Source of the DNA: Rickettsia endosymbiont of Cantharis rufa
Lineage (GTDB): Bacteria > Pseudomonadota > Alphaproteobacteria > Rickettsiales > Rickettsiaceae
Assembly: GCF_964026445.1 (NCBI RefSeq)
Contig: NZ_OZ032150.1
Coordinates: 1,399,985 to 1,463,984, forward strand
DNA: 64,000 nucleotides
Direction of reading: 5' to 3'
In this document: piece by piece, positions 20,920 through 29,375 of the stretch
Numbering within the stretch: the first letter of the stretch is position 1
How the letters are laid out: every line of letters starts with the position of its first letter
The notes under the pieces: generated by a model
Database searches by the model: none
Told to the model about the DNA's origin: nothing
The model's input: only the letters and a program-made list of their open reading frames with translations
Program-made: the position numbers and the translations under genes

Positions 20920-21138
20920 ATGCCGGATATAGAGCCAAAGATATATCCAGCTGAATTTAAAGAATCAGCGATTAGATTAACTATTGAGTCTAAGCAACCT
21001 TTTGCTCAAGCAGCTAGAGAACTAGCAATTACGAAGTATAGTCTATATAATTGGGTTAATAAACATTCAAAACTCAAGGAAGTAATGAGATATGAAGAAC
21101 ATCTGTATGATGAATTAAGGAGATTGAAGAAGAACTAG
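20920..21138 (+). CDS. IS3 element A OrfA (helix-turn-helix)
   Basis: 72-residue OrfA-like protein: YPAEFKESAIRLTIESKQPF, AARELAITKYSLYNWVNKH, the HTH that binds the IS ends. It stops earlier than usual OrfA; the expected leucine-zipper tail (ELDRVTQERDLLK) continues in the next frame, with a second shift at an A run (TTAAAAAGG) before KAAAYFAKE-type sequence, so the gene has lost or gained bases. IS3 elements normally use one programmed -1 shift here. Confidence 0.75.
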   Translation: MPDIEPKIYPAEFKESAIRLTIESKQPFAQAARELAITKYSLYNWVNKHSKLKEVMRYEEHLYDELRRLKKN

Positions 21139-21252
21139 ATAGAGTAACACAAGAACGTGATCTATTAAAAAGGCTGCCGCGTACTTTGCAAAAGAATCCC
21201 AATAAGGTACGCATGGATAAAGGAAAACAGAGGTAATTTTTCCATTTCTGCT

Positions 21253-22065
21253 ATGTGTAAATTTATGAAAGTATCACGTAATGGTTATTATGAATGGTTA
21301 AATAATCTTGGATGTAATAGGGTTAAAGAAGGTAATGAATTAACAAACAGAATTGAAATTATCTTTAAAGAAGGTAGAGGTAATTATGGAACTAGACCTA
21401 TTAAAAAGGAACTATCACGGCAAGATATAACTGCTAGTAGGAGACGCATTGCAAGACTAATAAAAGAAGCTAATTTGCTATGTAAAACTAAACGTAAATT
21501 TAAAGCCATTACTGACTCTAATCATAATAAGCAAATTGCTCCTAATTTATTAAATAGAGAGTTTACAGTTTATGCTGCTAATTGTTATTGGGTTGGAGAC
21601 ATAACCTATGTGCCAACTGGTGAAGGCTGGCTATATTTAGCAACTGTTATTGATCTATTTTCTAGAAAAATTATAGGATGGTCTATGAGTAATAACATGA
21701 GAGCTGATTTGGTTAATAATGCTTTATTAATGGCAATATGGCAACGTAAACCAGCAAAAGGGCTTATTTGGCATACTGATAGAGGTAGTCAATATTGTTC
21801 TGATAGTCATTTAAAAATTATAAAACAACATGGTATCAAACAGAGTATGGGTCGTAAAGGAAATTGCTTGGATAATGCTGTTGCTGAAAGTTTCTTTCAT
21901 ACTATAAAAACAGAATTAATGTATCAATATAAATTTAAAACTAAGGAGGAAGCAAAATATGCCATATTTGAATATATAGAGGTATTTTATAACCGTATCA
22001 GAATGTATTCTGCTAACGATTATTTATCACCAGTAAGATATGAAGAGATACAAAATTGCGCTTAA
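21253..22065 (+). CDS. IS3 element A OrfB (DDE transposase)
   Basis: A 270-residue OrfB with an IS3 integrase core: HTH_21 part (NYGTRPIKKELSR), then the catalytic triad D in YWVGDITYV, D in IWHTDRGSQY and E in DNAVAESFFHT, followed by FYNRIRMYSANDYLSPVRYE. It is full length and without lesions, so this is the best-preserved transposase in the window, although its left IS end is interrupted by IS1. Confidence 0.9.
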   Translation: MCKFMKVSRNGYYEWLNNLGCNRVKEGNELTNRIEIIFKEGRGNYGTRPIKKELSRQDITASRRRIARLIKEANLLCKTKRKFKAITDSNHNKQIAPNLLNREFTVYAANCYWVGDITYVPTGEGWLYLATVIDLFSRKIIGWSMSNNMRADLVNNALLMAIWQRKPAKGLIWHTDRGSQYCSDSHLKIIKQHGIKQSMGRKGNCLDNAVAESFFHTIKTELMYQYKFKTKEEAKYAIFEYIEVFYNRIRMYSANDYLSPVRYEEIQNCA

Positions 22066-22085
22066 ACAACTGTTCGGAAAAGTGT

Positions 22086-22508
22086 TTACAGATCATTATT
22101 TGTTATAATACTACATAGACGTTTATTTTCGTCTAATACTTCTAGATTTACTTCGATTAAAGGCGGTGTTAGTAAATGCTTAATAATTTCAGACCATTCT
22201 ATTAAAATTAAATTACCGTTTAATGCTTCTTCAAATCCAAGTTCATAAATTTCTTCAGGTGATTTTAGACGATAAAGATCATAATGATAGATAGTAAAGT
22301 TGGGTGCTTTATATGTTTGCAGTAAGTTAAAGGTTGGACTTATAATGCTTGTATTTTCACCGCAAAAATGTTTAATAATTTCACGACAGAAAAATGTTTT
22401 ACCGGCTCCAAGGTCACCGTTAAGTAAAACTATATCATTTGGTTTTAAGCTTTGTGCTAAAAGCTTTGCGAGTTTTTTTGTTTCTTCTTCGCTATTTAGT
22501 GTAGGCAT
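22086..22508 (-). CDS. tsaE: tRNA threonylcarbamoyladenosine ATPase TsaE
   Basis: P-loop ATPase that works with TsaB and TsaD to make the t6A modification of tRNA. The 140-residue protein has Walker A GDLGAGKTFFCREI, the segment SPTFNLLQTY, HYDLYRL and ILIEWSE, all typical. The last codons and the TAA stop (22086-22088) lie in the IS3 right end, so the natural C-terminus may have been replaced by a few residues; the conserved core is complete. It overlaps znuA by 13 bases. Confidence 0.93.
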   Translation of the reverse strand: MPTLNSEEETKKLAKLLAQSLKPNDIVLLNGDLGAGKTFFCREIIKHFCGENTSIISPTFNLLQTYKAPNFTIYHYDLYRLKSPEEIYELGFEEALNGNLILIEWSEIIKHLLTPPLIEVNLEVLDENKRLCSIITNNDL

Positions 22509-23494
22509 TTTTTAACTTGATTAATCATTTGTAAATATTGATTTTGAAAAGTGTTTGAATCGATATCTTTCATATTCCAATTTTCGCTATTTAATATTAT
22601 TATTTTAGCTTTTAATTTGTCGTATAATCGTGAGTTTTGTTCATTATTTAAAACGAGACATTTGTTATTAGACTCGTTAATTAAATCTTCTAGCTTGCGT
22701 ATATATCGAAGGCTTTTTTGACTTTCGCTATATAATTTTGCAGTTTTAATATTAGTATTAAGAAAAAAATACTCGCTACTGTCACTTAATAAAATTACGT
22801 CTTTTATACTTGCAAGCTCATTATTTTTAATTTCTTGGAGCTTGTTTAATTCTTTAAGTGCTGCTGAAAGATTATTATTAATATCTTCTTGTAGTTCAGG
22901 AAATTTTTTGCTAAATATTTGTGCAAATTCTTGTAGTAAAATCGCAGTATTATTAAGATCAAGCCAAATATGCCAGTTATAGTCGAATGATTTGAATTCA
23001 CTTAACAAGTCGCTCGTCGCCCTTCTATTATCTATAGGCTTCGCTCTTCGCCCCTTGTAATTAAATCCAACTGATTTGACTATATCTTTGATAATGGTTA
23101 AAGATTTAATATCACTGATTTTGATAATGCTTTTACTATGATTACTAATTAATTTCTCGGCAAAACCGTCAAATTGTTCATTTATATAAATAGCTATATC
23201 GGCGTTCTTGACTTTAGCAAGATCGCTTGGCTTTATATTATGATGATGAGGGCAATCATTATTTACTGCTAAACTTTCTATATCTGCTTTATCCTTAACA
23301 AGCATTGAAACAATACTAGCTATTGGTGTAATACTTACAACTATTTTAGGCTTAGCATAGCTAGTAAGGCTGAGGAAGGTGAGACATAATAAAATTGTCA
23401 TTCCCGCGTAGGCGGGAATCCAATCTTCTTTAATTTTTTTTTGGATGCCGTGGCGGGGCCGCGGCATGACATCGAATCTATTTTTCATATTCAT
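22496..23494 (-). CDS. znuA: Zinc ABC transporter substrate-binding protein, with two RPEs
   Basis: Periplasmic metal-binding protein of the cluster A-I family. Conserved parts: VVSITPIASIVSMLV, the short His-rich loop CPHHHNIKPSD, LDLNNTAILLQEFA. The protein begins MNMKNRFDVMPRPRHG and then WIPAYAGMTILLCLTFLSL: a palindromic element lies in the N-terminus so that its last residues run into the signal peptide core (ILLCLTFLSLTSYA). A second element (VGFNYKGRRAKPIDNRR) lies near the middle, of the same family as the one in udg. Whether export still works is open. It overlaps the end of pcnB by 17 bases. Confidence 0.88.
   Translation of the reverse strand: MNMKNRFDVMPRPRHGIQKKIKEDWIPAYAGMTILLCLTFLSLTSYAKPKIVVSITPIASIVSMLVKDKADIESLAVNNDCPHHHNIKPSDLAKVKNADIAIYINEQFDGFAEKLISNHSKSIIKISDIKSLTIIKDIVKSVGFNYKGRRAKPIDNRRATSDLLSEFKSFDYNWHIWLDLNNTAILLQEFAQIFSKKFPELQEDINNNLSAALKELNKLQEIKNNELASIKDVILLSDSSEYFFLNTNIKTAKLYSESQKSLRYIRKLEDLINESNNKCLVLNNEQNSRLYDKLKAKIIILNSENWNMKDIDSNTFQNQYLQMINQVKKCLH
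23007..23085 (-). repeat. In-frame RPE inside znuA (middle)
   Basis: Carries TATAGGCTTCGCTCTTCGCC and ATCCAACTGATTTGAC, closely similar to the repeat within udg at 17612-17690. It is translated in the same frame in both genes (AKPI..NRR core). Confidence 0.82.
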
Positions 23495-23560
23495 TCCTTT
23501 TGACTATTGGATTCCCGCTTTCTCGGGAATGACATAAAGGGATGCGGGAATGACATAGAT
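23397..23560 (-). repeat. RPE pair at the pcnB-znuA junction
   Basis: Palindromes at 23397-23473 (GTCATTCCCGCGTAGGCGGG and GTGGCGGGGCCGCGGCATGA) and 23509-23560 (GGATTCCCGCTTTCTCGGGA). They supply the znuA N-terminus and the pcnB C-terminus (CHSRIPLCHSRESGNPIVK), and create the overlap of the two genes. Confidence 0.85.
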
Positions 23561-24707
23561 GTAACAACTCCAATTTACTAGGTTTGAAATCCTGCTCTAT
23601 CCAAAAATTTTTTAGATATTCTAATTTTATACCTATTTCTTTTTTTTCTATATTCATATTTAATAAATCATTACCATTTACTTGGAATTTCGGACGTAAT
23701 AACGTATCATATTTAAGGATAAATTCTTTTACTTGTAAATAATCTAGTTTACCGATTATGCTGGCAGCTAATAAATATTCCCTATAATTCTTTTTTTCGA
23801 GCCAAATTTTCTTTATATCATATTCAGCGTCATTCAAAAAGTTTAGTATCGATAATATTTGCATTGCCTCATGCTTTGAGAATTTCCAGTCGAGAAGAAG
23901 CTTTGAATTTATATTTTTTAAATTATGTAGTAATAAGGCATAATTAGTTGCTAATTCTAATTCCTTAGTCTGCTCAAAAATTTTTATTTCATAATTTTGG
24001 ATAGAGAATATTAGTTCTAATATTCCTATTTCAAACATAGCTTCTAAAATTTGCGCCGCCCTTTTTGACACGATAATTTTATCCATCTCGTTTTTTATTC
24101 GCTCTCGTGATAAAGTTTTTAAGCCGTCTTTTAAATCTTTACATGTTTTAAATCCTCTATCATCAAGCTGTTTCGAATAATAGCTAGAAAAACGGAAGAA
24201 GCGTAGAATTCGCAAATAATCTTCTTTAATTCTATCTAGAGCTTTCCCTATAAATACAACCTTTTCCTGTTGTAAATCCTTAAATCCGTCAAAATAATCA
24301 TATATCTCGTTCTTAAAGGGGCAATAACTTAAAGCATTAATAGTAAAATCTCGTCTTGCGGCATCTTCGGTGAAATCATTTGTGAATACTACTTTTGCAT
24401 GCCTGCCATTACATTCAATATCTTTTCTAAGAGTCGTAATTTCAAACTTCTCCTTATCTAAAATAGCTGTAATCGTGCCGAATTTTAAACCAGTTGGAAT
24501 AATTTTTATAGTAGCTTTAGACAAAATATTTGTTACTTCACTCGGTATTAAATCAGTAGCTATATCAATATCGTAGCTATTTTTGCCAAGTAACGCATCT
24601 CGCACGCAGCCGCCTATAAGTCTTGCTTGTCCTTTTTGATTTAAAAGACCCAAGATTTTCTTATATCCCCTTGAAGGAATTTTTAATGCTTTATGTATAG
24701 TTTGCAT
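23478..24707 (-). CDS. pcnB: CCA tRNA nucleotidyltransferase / poly(A) polymerase family
   Basis: Class II nucleotidyltransferase that repairs or adds tRNA CCA ends or adds poly(A). The 409-residue protein has ARLIGGCVRDALLG with the metal-binding DIDIATDL, then FEITTLRKDIECNGRHA, DFTEDAARRDFTINALSY and DRIKEDYLRILRFFRFSSYY, all diagnostic. Since several tRNA genes in rickettsiae lack CCA it is likely the CCA enzyme. The last about 20 residues come from a palindromic repeat. First gene of a leftward run pcnB-znuA-tsaE. Confidence 0.92.
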   Translation of the reverse strand: MQTIHKALKIPSRGYKKILGLLNQKGQARLIGGCVRDALLGKNSYDIDIATDLIPSEVTNILSKATIKIIPTGLKFGTITAILDKEKFEITTLRKDIECNGRHAKVVFTNDFTEDAARRDFTINALSYCPFKNEIYDYFDGFKDLQQEKVVFIGKALDRIKEDYLRILRFFRFSSYYSKQLDDRGFKTCKDLKDGLKTLSRERIKNEMDKIIVSKRAAQILEAMFEIGILELIFSIQNYEIKIFEQTKELELATNYALLLHNLKNINSKLLLDWKFSKHEAMQILSILNFLNDAEYDIKKIWLEKKNYREYLLAASIIGKLDYLQVKEFILKYDTLLRPKFQVNGNDLLNMNIEKKEIGIKLEYLKNFWIEQDFKPSKLELLHLCHSRIPLCHSRESGNPIVKRNEYEK

Positions 24708-24776
24708 TACTTAATTTTACCTATAGTATCGAATAGTTTTTAAAAGAACCTAGGGTCATCAACTCGTTCCTTTATG

Positions 24777-24874
24777 TCATTCCCGCGCAGGCGAGAATCT
24801 AGTACTTTAAAGCCTTTTAAAAGCTCGATTTATCTCGCTTTAGCCTGGATTCCAGCCTACGCGGGAATGACATT
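24777..24874. repeat. RPE between comEC fragment and pcnB
   Basis: Arms TCATTCCCGCGCAGGCGAGA and TTCCAGCCTACGCGGGAATG enclose AAAGCTCGATTTATCTCGCT, the same overall form as the repeats at 12.1, 36.3 and 42.9 kb. Confidence 0.85.
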
Positions 24875-25412
24875 GAGTAGATTTTACCGCACATCCTTTT
24901 TTATTGCAAAAGATAAGTATAACAGGACTTTTTCTTAAAAAATCTTTATTAATTGTTATTAAACTTCCTTTACACTTAGCTTTATAATTAAGGTTGATGT
25001 GAATTTCGGTGTCTTTATAATAATTGTTCTTATTAAAGATAATTTTTTGTCCATAATTAGTTATAAAAATATTGTCTTTTAAAGGCGATACTAAGCTATC
25101 TTTTTGTCCAAACCAATTAGCTCAATATACTCTATTAAATGCCGGTATTTTGTCAGCGTAAATTACTAGTTTATTTTCCTTGTTGTTAACACCTACAGCC
25201 ATGTGATTTACATCAAATATTAATTCCGGCTTTGGAGAGTAAAACATAAATATAAAGGATATTATCATAATTACAAGACCCAGCAAACGCCACGAGGTTT
25301 TCCATATACAAATCCAAAAAAAGCCGAATAAAAAAGTAAAGTACTAAAATTGGTGATGTAACCGAAATACCATACCGCCACCGGTAAATTATAACCAAAC
25401 CTCTATAAAGCA
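24840..25412 (-). pseudogene. ComEC/Rec2-like C-terminal fragment
   Basis: On the minus strand one frame reads FGYNLPVAVWYFGYI, a hydrophobic stretch (GLVIMIISFIFMFYS), PKPELIFDVNHMAVGVNN and NKLVIYADKIPAFNRVY, then a TGA where Trp is expected (Y-stop-ANWFGQKD), then a further 80 codons to a stop at 24840 inside an RPE. This pattern (last membrane segments followed by a soluble nuclease-like tail) fits the C-terminal region of the DNA-uptake channel protein ComEC. The N-terminal two thirds are missing and the upstream side is IS630 DNA. Not functional. Family assignment is from pattern memory. Confidence 0.6.
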
Positions 25413-25427
25413 GTTACAATAAGATGG

Positions 25428-26278
25428 AGTAATTAAAATAAATCATTGTAATAACATATTCAGTAGACTTTAGAAAGAAAGTTTCAGCAATCAAGAAAAA
25501 AAAGAAGATGAGTTTTGCATCAATATCAAAACGTTTTGGAATAGGAAAGAATAGAGTATTTGTATGGACAAAAAGAATATCGCCCTTAAGAAGTAGAAAT
25601 AAAGATTCAACAAAAATACCGCTTGATAGATTGAAGGTAGGCGTAGAGTAATATAGTGATGCATACCAATATGAAAGGGCTGAGCGGTTAGGAGTTAGTA
25701 AATCAGGGATACATAAAGCATTAAATAAGTTAAATATTACGTATAAAAAAAGCTTTAAGACATCCGAAGGCAAAAGAAGAAGAGAGGCTAGAATTTCAGC
25801 ATAAGATCAAAAAGTATAAAGCGGAAGAGAAAGTGATCGTATTTACCGATGAGAGCTGTTTTGTCCGTAGTGCTCCTAGGACCCATGGGTATTCAGTAAA
25901 AGGTCAGAGATGTTATGGTATCCATGATTGGCATCCGTCAAAAAGAACTAATGTTATAGGGGCGTTAATAGATAAATCATTGCTGACTGTGTCAATTTTT
26001 GAATGCAATGTTAATACTGCTATTTTTAACGCTTGGGTAGAACAAGATTTAATACCTAAATTACCCCATAATTCAGTAGTTGTAATGGATAATGCAAGTT
26101 TTCATAAAAGTCCAAATTTAAAAATTATGATAGAAAAAGCCGGTCATATATTAGAGTACTTACCGCCTTATTCCCCTGATCTAAATCCCATTGAACCAGA
26201 ATAGTTTTAAGCTAAATCTAGGAGAAGAAAATATCTCTGTGATGTAGACACGCTTTTCGAAAAGTACATGACGTAACT
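25428..26278 (+). mobile_element. IS630-family element, decayed
   Basis: The plus strand holds the pieces of one transposase: an N-terminal HTH region (TYSVDFRKKVSAIKKK, SFASISKRFGIGKNRVFVW) whose start ATG is now ATA near 25451, a stop at about 25650, then an open piece from 25833 with the DDE-type core and a C-terminal piece AKSRRRKYLCDVDTLFEKY beyond two stops after PIEPE. Dead element. Confidence 0.8.
25833..26204 (+). pseudogene. IS630 transposase, catalytic fragment
   Basis: 123 codons beginning with the first catalytic Asp in VIVFTDESCFVRSAPR, then VVVMDNASFHKSPNLK (second Asp) and EYLPPYSPDLNPIEPE (the final Glu), the IS630/Tc1 DDE triad. The frame then ends at a TAG where a Trp is expected. 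Without the N-terminal DNA-binding part it cannot transpose. Confidence 0.85.
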
Positions 26279-26575
26279 GTTTTATAGAGGCTTAGCTATA
26301 GACCATAAATTTTATAAAAATCCCGTGTTTTATGGTTAACTTGACGGTGCCACTAAAACAGCACCTGAGCAAAGAATTGCATTTGCATCCGCTAAATCCA
26401 TTTGGGACGAAGCTACTCAAAGACTTCTTGCTGCCTAAAATTTAAAAATATGGCACCGTCAAGTTAACTCAAATTTAGCAAAAAATGAGTATTTCATGAA
26501 CGAAGCTATACGGCATATAGACCATAAATTTTATAAAAATTCCGTGTTTTATGGTTAACTTGACGGTGCCACTCT
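26279..26575 (+). mobile_element. IS6-family remnant with duplicated end
   Basis: Contains the tail of an IS6-type transposase (APEQRIAFASAKSIWDEATQ to RLLAA at 26367-26438) and three copies of the IS6 end: GGCACCGTCAAGTTAA at about 26451, and its complement near 26338-26353 and 26558-26573. A block of about 57 bp (containing CCATAAATTTTATAAAAAT) is duplicated at about 26297-26354 and 26516-26573. No complete gene remains. Confidence 0.75.
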
Positions 26576-26838
26576 ATTTGCTATAATTAGCTTCTTCCGA
26601 CTAATCTCATATAACGCCTCTTCTCCTCCAGTTTCATATAGCTCTTTGAACCTATAATAACTGTCCCTGCTGTATCCCATAGCTTTACACGCTGACGATA
26701 TACTTCCAAGACTCCTAGCTAATCCTAGTAATCCTATTTTTGGCTTTATTATTTTTTGATTTAGATTCATTTCTAATCCTCTATTTAATACTTATCTTAT
26801 TTTACTAAATGTAAGATTGAATCTCAGCTATTGCAAAT
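26574..26838 (-). mobile_element. IS481-family N-terminal fragment
   Basis: The minus strand encodes [40 protein letters not shown] and [15 protein letters not shown], the HTH start of the IS481-like transposase found at 54.3 and 55.7 kb, then stops at the IS6 boundary. The terminal repeat (reads TGCAATAGCTGAGATTCAAT on the minus strand) ends near 26838. The rest of the element is gone. Confidence 0.85.
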
Positions 26839-26867
26839 TATTAAGGTAACAGTAATGACATTTTTAT

Positions 26868-27467
26868 CTAATCAACATTTTTCGGCAAACCTAAACAATA
26901 ATGCTTTAAAAATTTTCCCTGACTGCTAATTAAATAGACAAAATTAGAGTGTTGTAATTCATATTTATTTGTTTTTTCATCAAATATTTTTAACGTATAA
27001 AAGACCTTAAATTGATCTGCTAAGTGCTGGATATCCTGTACTTTTCCTGTTAAACCTATAAAATTAACATCTATTTTTTCTAAATATTTTTTTAATACTT
27101 CACTTGTATCATACTCAGGATCTAGAGTAATAAAAACTACTTGTACTAGAATATTCTCTTTCTTCAAAATCTTAATAATATCCACTACTTTTTTTAATGC
27201 TTGATTGTCATACAAAGAATAAGTAGTACCAAAATAAATTAAACTTAAGTGACCTTGCAAATGGGTACTATCAAATTTCTTTCCTTCTTGATCTATAAGA
27301 GCAAACTTAACTTTAAGCGAATCGTCCATACTACTGGTTTTCGCATCAATCTTAAGCTTAGACGGTGTTAATGAAGAATAAAATAAACATAAAAATATTA
27401 TGCTCGTAATCATAGCTGGGGCTATAAAAATTTTTATTACATACACTTGATTTTTATTATTTTTCAT
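26868..27467 (-). CDS. SCO1/SenC-like protein lacking the CxxxC copper site
   Basis: A 199-residue protein with one N-terminal membrane anchor (IFIAPAMITSIIFLCLFY) and a thioredoxin-like SCO domain: DQEGKKFDSTHLQGHLSLIY, VVFITLDPEYDTSEVLKKYL, FIGLTGKVQDIQHLADQFKV and QHSNFVYLISSQGKFL. SCO proteins deliver copper to cytochrome oxidase through two Cys (typically GxxxCPxxC) and one His. Here the Cys-containing loop reads YFGTTYSLYDNQAL with no Cys, while the His before the final strand is kept. So a copper role is doubtful. Isolated gene, not near oxidase genes; intact frame. Confidence 0.82.
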   Translation of the reverse strand: MKNNKNQVYVIKIFIAPAMITSIIFLCLFYSSLTPSKLKIDAKTSSMDDSLKVKFALIDQEGKKFDSTHLQGHLSLIYFGTTYSLYDNQALKKVVDIIKILKKENILVQVVFITLDPEYDTSEVLKKYLEKIDVNFIGLTGKVQDIQHLADQFKVFYTLKIFDEKTNKYELQHSNFVYLISSQGKFLKHYCLGLPKNVD

Positions 27468-27702
27468 AACATAAGTAATTATTAATATTTATTTAAAATA
27501 AAACTTATTCTTATCATACATGCAATAAAAATCATCTTCTAATATATTAAATATTGTAATATCTAAACTGTAATATTTTTATCATATACATATTTTTAGT
27601 TAAAATTAATTAATTAAGTTGAAATTTTTTGAGTTATCTTAAGGTTAAGAACAAGATAAAAAAACAACTGATAAGGATGATTAGTATGTTAGATTGTTAA
27701 AA
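27468..27702. other. AT-rich spacer
   Basis: Very AT-rich DNA between the SCO-like gene and the next broken frame. No gene, RPE or IS end was recognised. Confidence 0.5.
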
Positions 27703-28029
27703 ATGACTAAAACACAACAACAGTAAGAAACGGAAAAATCTGTTTTTGAAATATTAGAACCGGTTAAGCTGATAAATGAATATGAGCAGAAATATACACC
27801 TATTATTAATGAAAATAATAAAGCTGTAGTTATATTAGGACAAAATAAACAGGATTTAAGCATTATAGCTAAATATGTTAAAGATAAGAAATTAGCAGTT
27901 AAGAGTGATGACTTTGGAAATTTTGAATTTATCGGAACAAACGGACATGTTGATAAAATAGACATCTTTAATGTTCCTGTAAATAAAAATCAATCGAATT
28001 TAATGGTTTTTAACAGTAATTATTTGTAG
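27703..28029 (+). pseudogene. Unknown gene remnant with P-loop-like segment
   Basis: Frame from ATG 27703 with a TAA at codon 8, then open for about 100 codons: SVFEILEPVKLINEYEQKYT, NNKAVVILGQNKQDLSIIAK and DFGNFEFIGTNGHVDKIDIF. The segment KAVVILGQNKQDLS occupies the place and spacing of a Walker A strand-loop, but the Lys-Ser/Thr pair is gone; I cannot name the family. The frame runs into an IS481 end at 28025, so the gene once continued. Confidence 0.45.
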
Positions 28030-28107
28030 AAGTCAAGATTTAATCTTATAGACACTATAAAAATTATATCTGAATGTCTGATAAGTTATGACTGTCAGAT
28101 GAGTATT
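28025..28107 (-). mobile_element. IS481-family right-end remnant
   Basis: TGTAGAAGTCAAGATTTAAT at 28025 is the right terminal repeat of the IS481 element (compare 43583 and 54800), followed by the end of its transposase in reverse (SSD.HNLSDIQI). Only about 83 bp remain before unrelated sequence and IS1 copy 4. Confidence 0.8.
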
Positions 28108-28192
28108 AAAGAGGTAATTCTCCCCAAAAACAATCGACAAAAGGAGCAGAATTTTCTAGAAACAAAGAAGAAGATTCTATAAATGACAATAT

Positions 28193-29022
28193 GGCCGCAC
28201 CTCCATTTTGCAGATGTGGGTATTAAATGCTATACGTTCAATAAGAGTTCCGATGACTTTATCATGAATATCCAATGACTTGGAAAAACAAATTGTTTTA
28301 CGTGTCAGTCTTTTGCATCTTGTTCTAAGATTTAAGTTACCCCGTTCTATCCGTTGAGTATATTTTTTACTAACAATGTGTTTTTTGGGATCTAATAACC
28401 TAGCATAACTTCCCTATCCATCTGTAAAGTAAAAAGTAACCTTAAAATCCTCCAGTTTTTTTCAGTAATGATTCTGATGTGCTATCACATCTTGTACCAA
28501 AAGTATAAGCAACTACTTTTAACAAAATCTTATCCAAAGAATATCAAAGCCATCTTTGTTTGGATTTATTCTGTACATAAGACCATTGTTCATCTATTTC
28601 AGGAGCAATAATTACTTCTATCGTATTGATAGAATGATTTATCTTTTTTAACGCTAGATTTTTTTAAAACACGGATAACCGTATTGATACCCACTTTTAA
28701 TACTCTTACTGTATCCCTAACTCCAGAGCCATTGATTGACATATCTACTATCTGAGCCTTGACTCCAGGCTTAGAGGCATTATTAATATATTACAGTTAA
28801 AAATATCGATTACACTGCTTGCATTGATATCTCTGTTGTTTTGAAATTGAATATCCCGCCTTTACTACTTTTTCTGTGTCGTTATAATATCTACACTTAA
28901 CATCTATTCTTGATCTACACTTAACATATATTCTTGTCATAACTCCTTAACTATAATTCTCTCTTATTACTGTTTGAGGATTATAGACTATTCATGCTAA
29001 GCTGCAATACGGGGGCACGACC
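28193..29022 (-). mobile_element. IS1-family element, copy 4, inactive
   Basis: 830 bp from GGCCGCACCTCC to GGGGGCACGACC. It carries the shared lesions plus TGA in place of Trp (ATCAAAGCC on the plus strand). Flanks tgacaatat and aaaaaaatt do not match, so no target duplication. Confidence 0.9.
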
Positions 29023-29128
29023 AAAAAAATTTAAGATATTCATAGTTATATAGTAGTTCATACTTGCTTAAGTTAGTTGTTTTCTATAGAACAAACAACT
29101 CTGATTTTATTCTTTGCGGTAATCATAT

Positions 29129-29284
29129 ATGAAATCTCAATCATCTCAAGCCATACAATATTCTGAAGTCACAAATGTAAAGGCAAGTAGTAATATTAGT
29201 TACAAGAGGAGACTAGAGGAATTAAACGAGGTAGTAAAGCGTCATATAGAGATGCGAAAGCAGATACTAACAAAAAATGATTGA
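29129..29284 (+). CDS. Small hypothetical protein
   Basis: A 51-residue frame: MKSQSSQAIQYSEVTNVKAS, then a charged helical half RRLEELNEVVKRHIEMRKQI. No family recognised. It lies between IS1 copy 4 and the DUF6880-like pseudogene in a decayed accessory stretch; it could be the start of a longer lost gene. Weak support, based on codon content only. Confidence 0.35.
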   Translation: MKSQSSQAIQYSEVTNVKASSNISYKRRLEELNEVVKRHIEMRKQILTKND

Positions 29285-29375
29285 TTATGAGTATCTTTAG
29301 ATTTAGCATCCTTTGCTACTAGCTTCACTAAGGTCGAAATAAGAGACGAGGGGTAGCAACTCTAAAAATGATTGT

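Larger units (their letters stand above)
20020..22095 (+). mobile_element. IS3-family element A, with IS1 copy 3 nested in its left end
   Basis: Terminal repeats TGATGCGACTATAGTTTTCC at 20020 and, at the other end, GGAAAAGTGTTTACAGATCA ending at 22095 form an imperfect inverted repeat of about 28 bp. IS1 copy 3 (20039-20870) has been inserted within the left end, duplicating TAGTTTTC; without it the element is about 1.24 kb, normal for IS3. It contains orfA and orfB. It disrupts the TrmB half of prmC-trmB on its left and supplies the tsaE stop codon on its right. Confidence 0.88.

Noticed and set aside
27681..27965. Minus-strand frame of 94 codons
   Set aside because: Antisense of the remnant at 27703-28029, which has the more protein-like composition.
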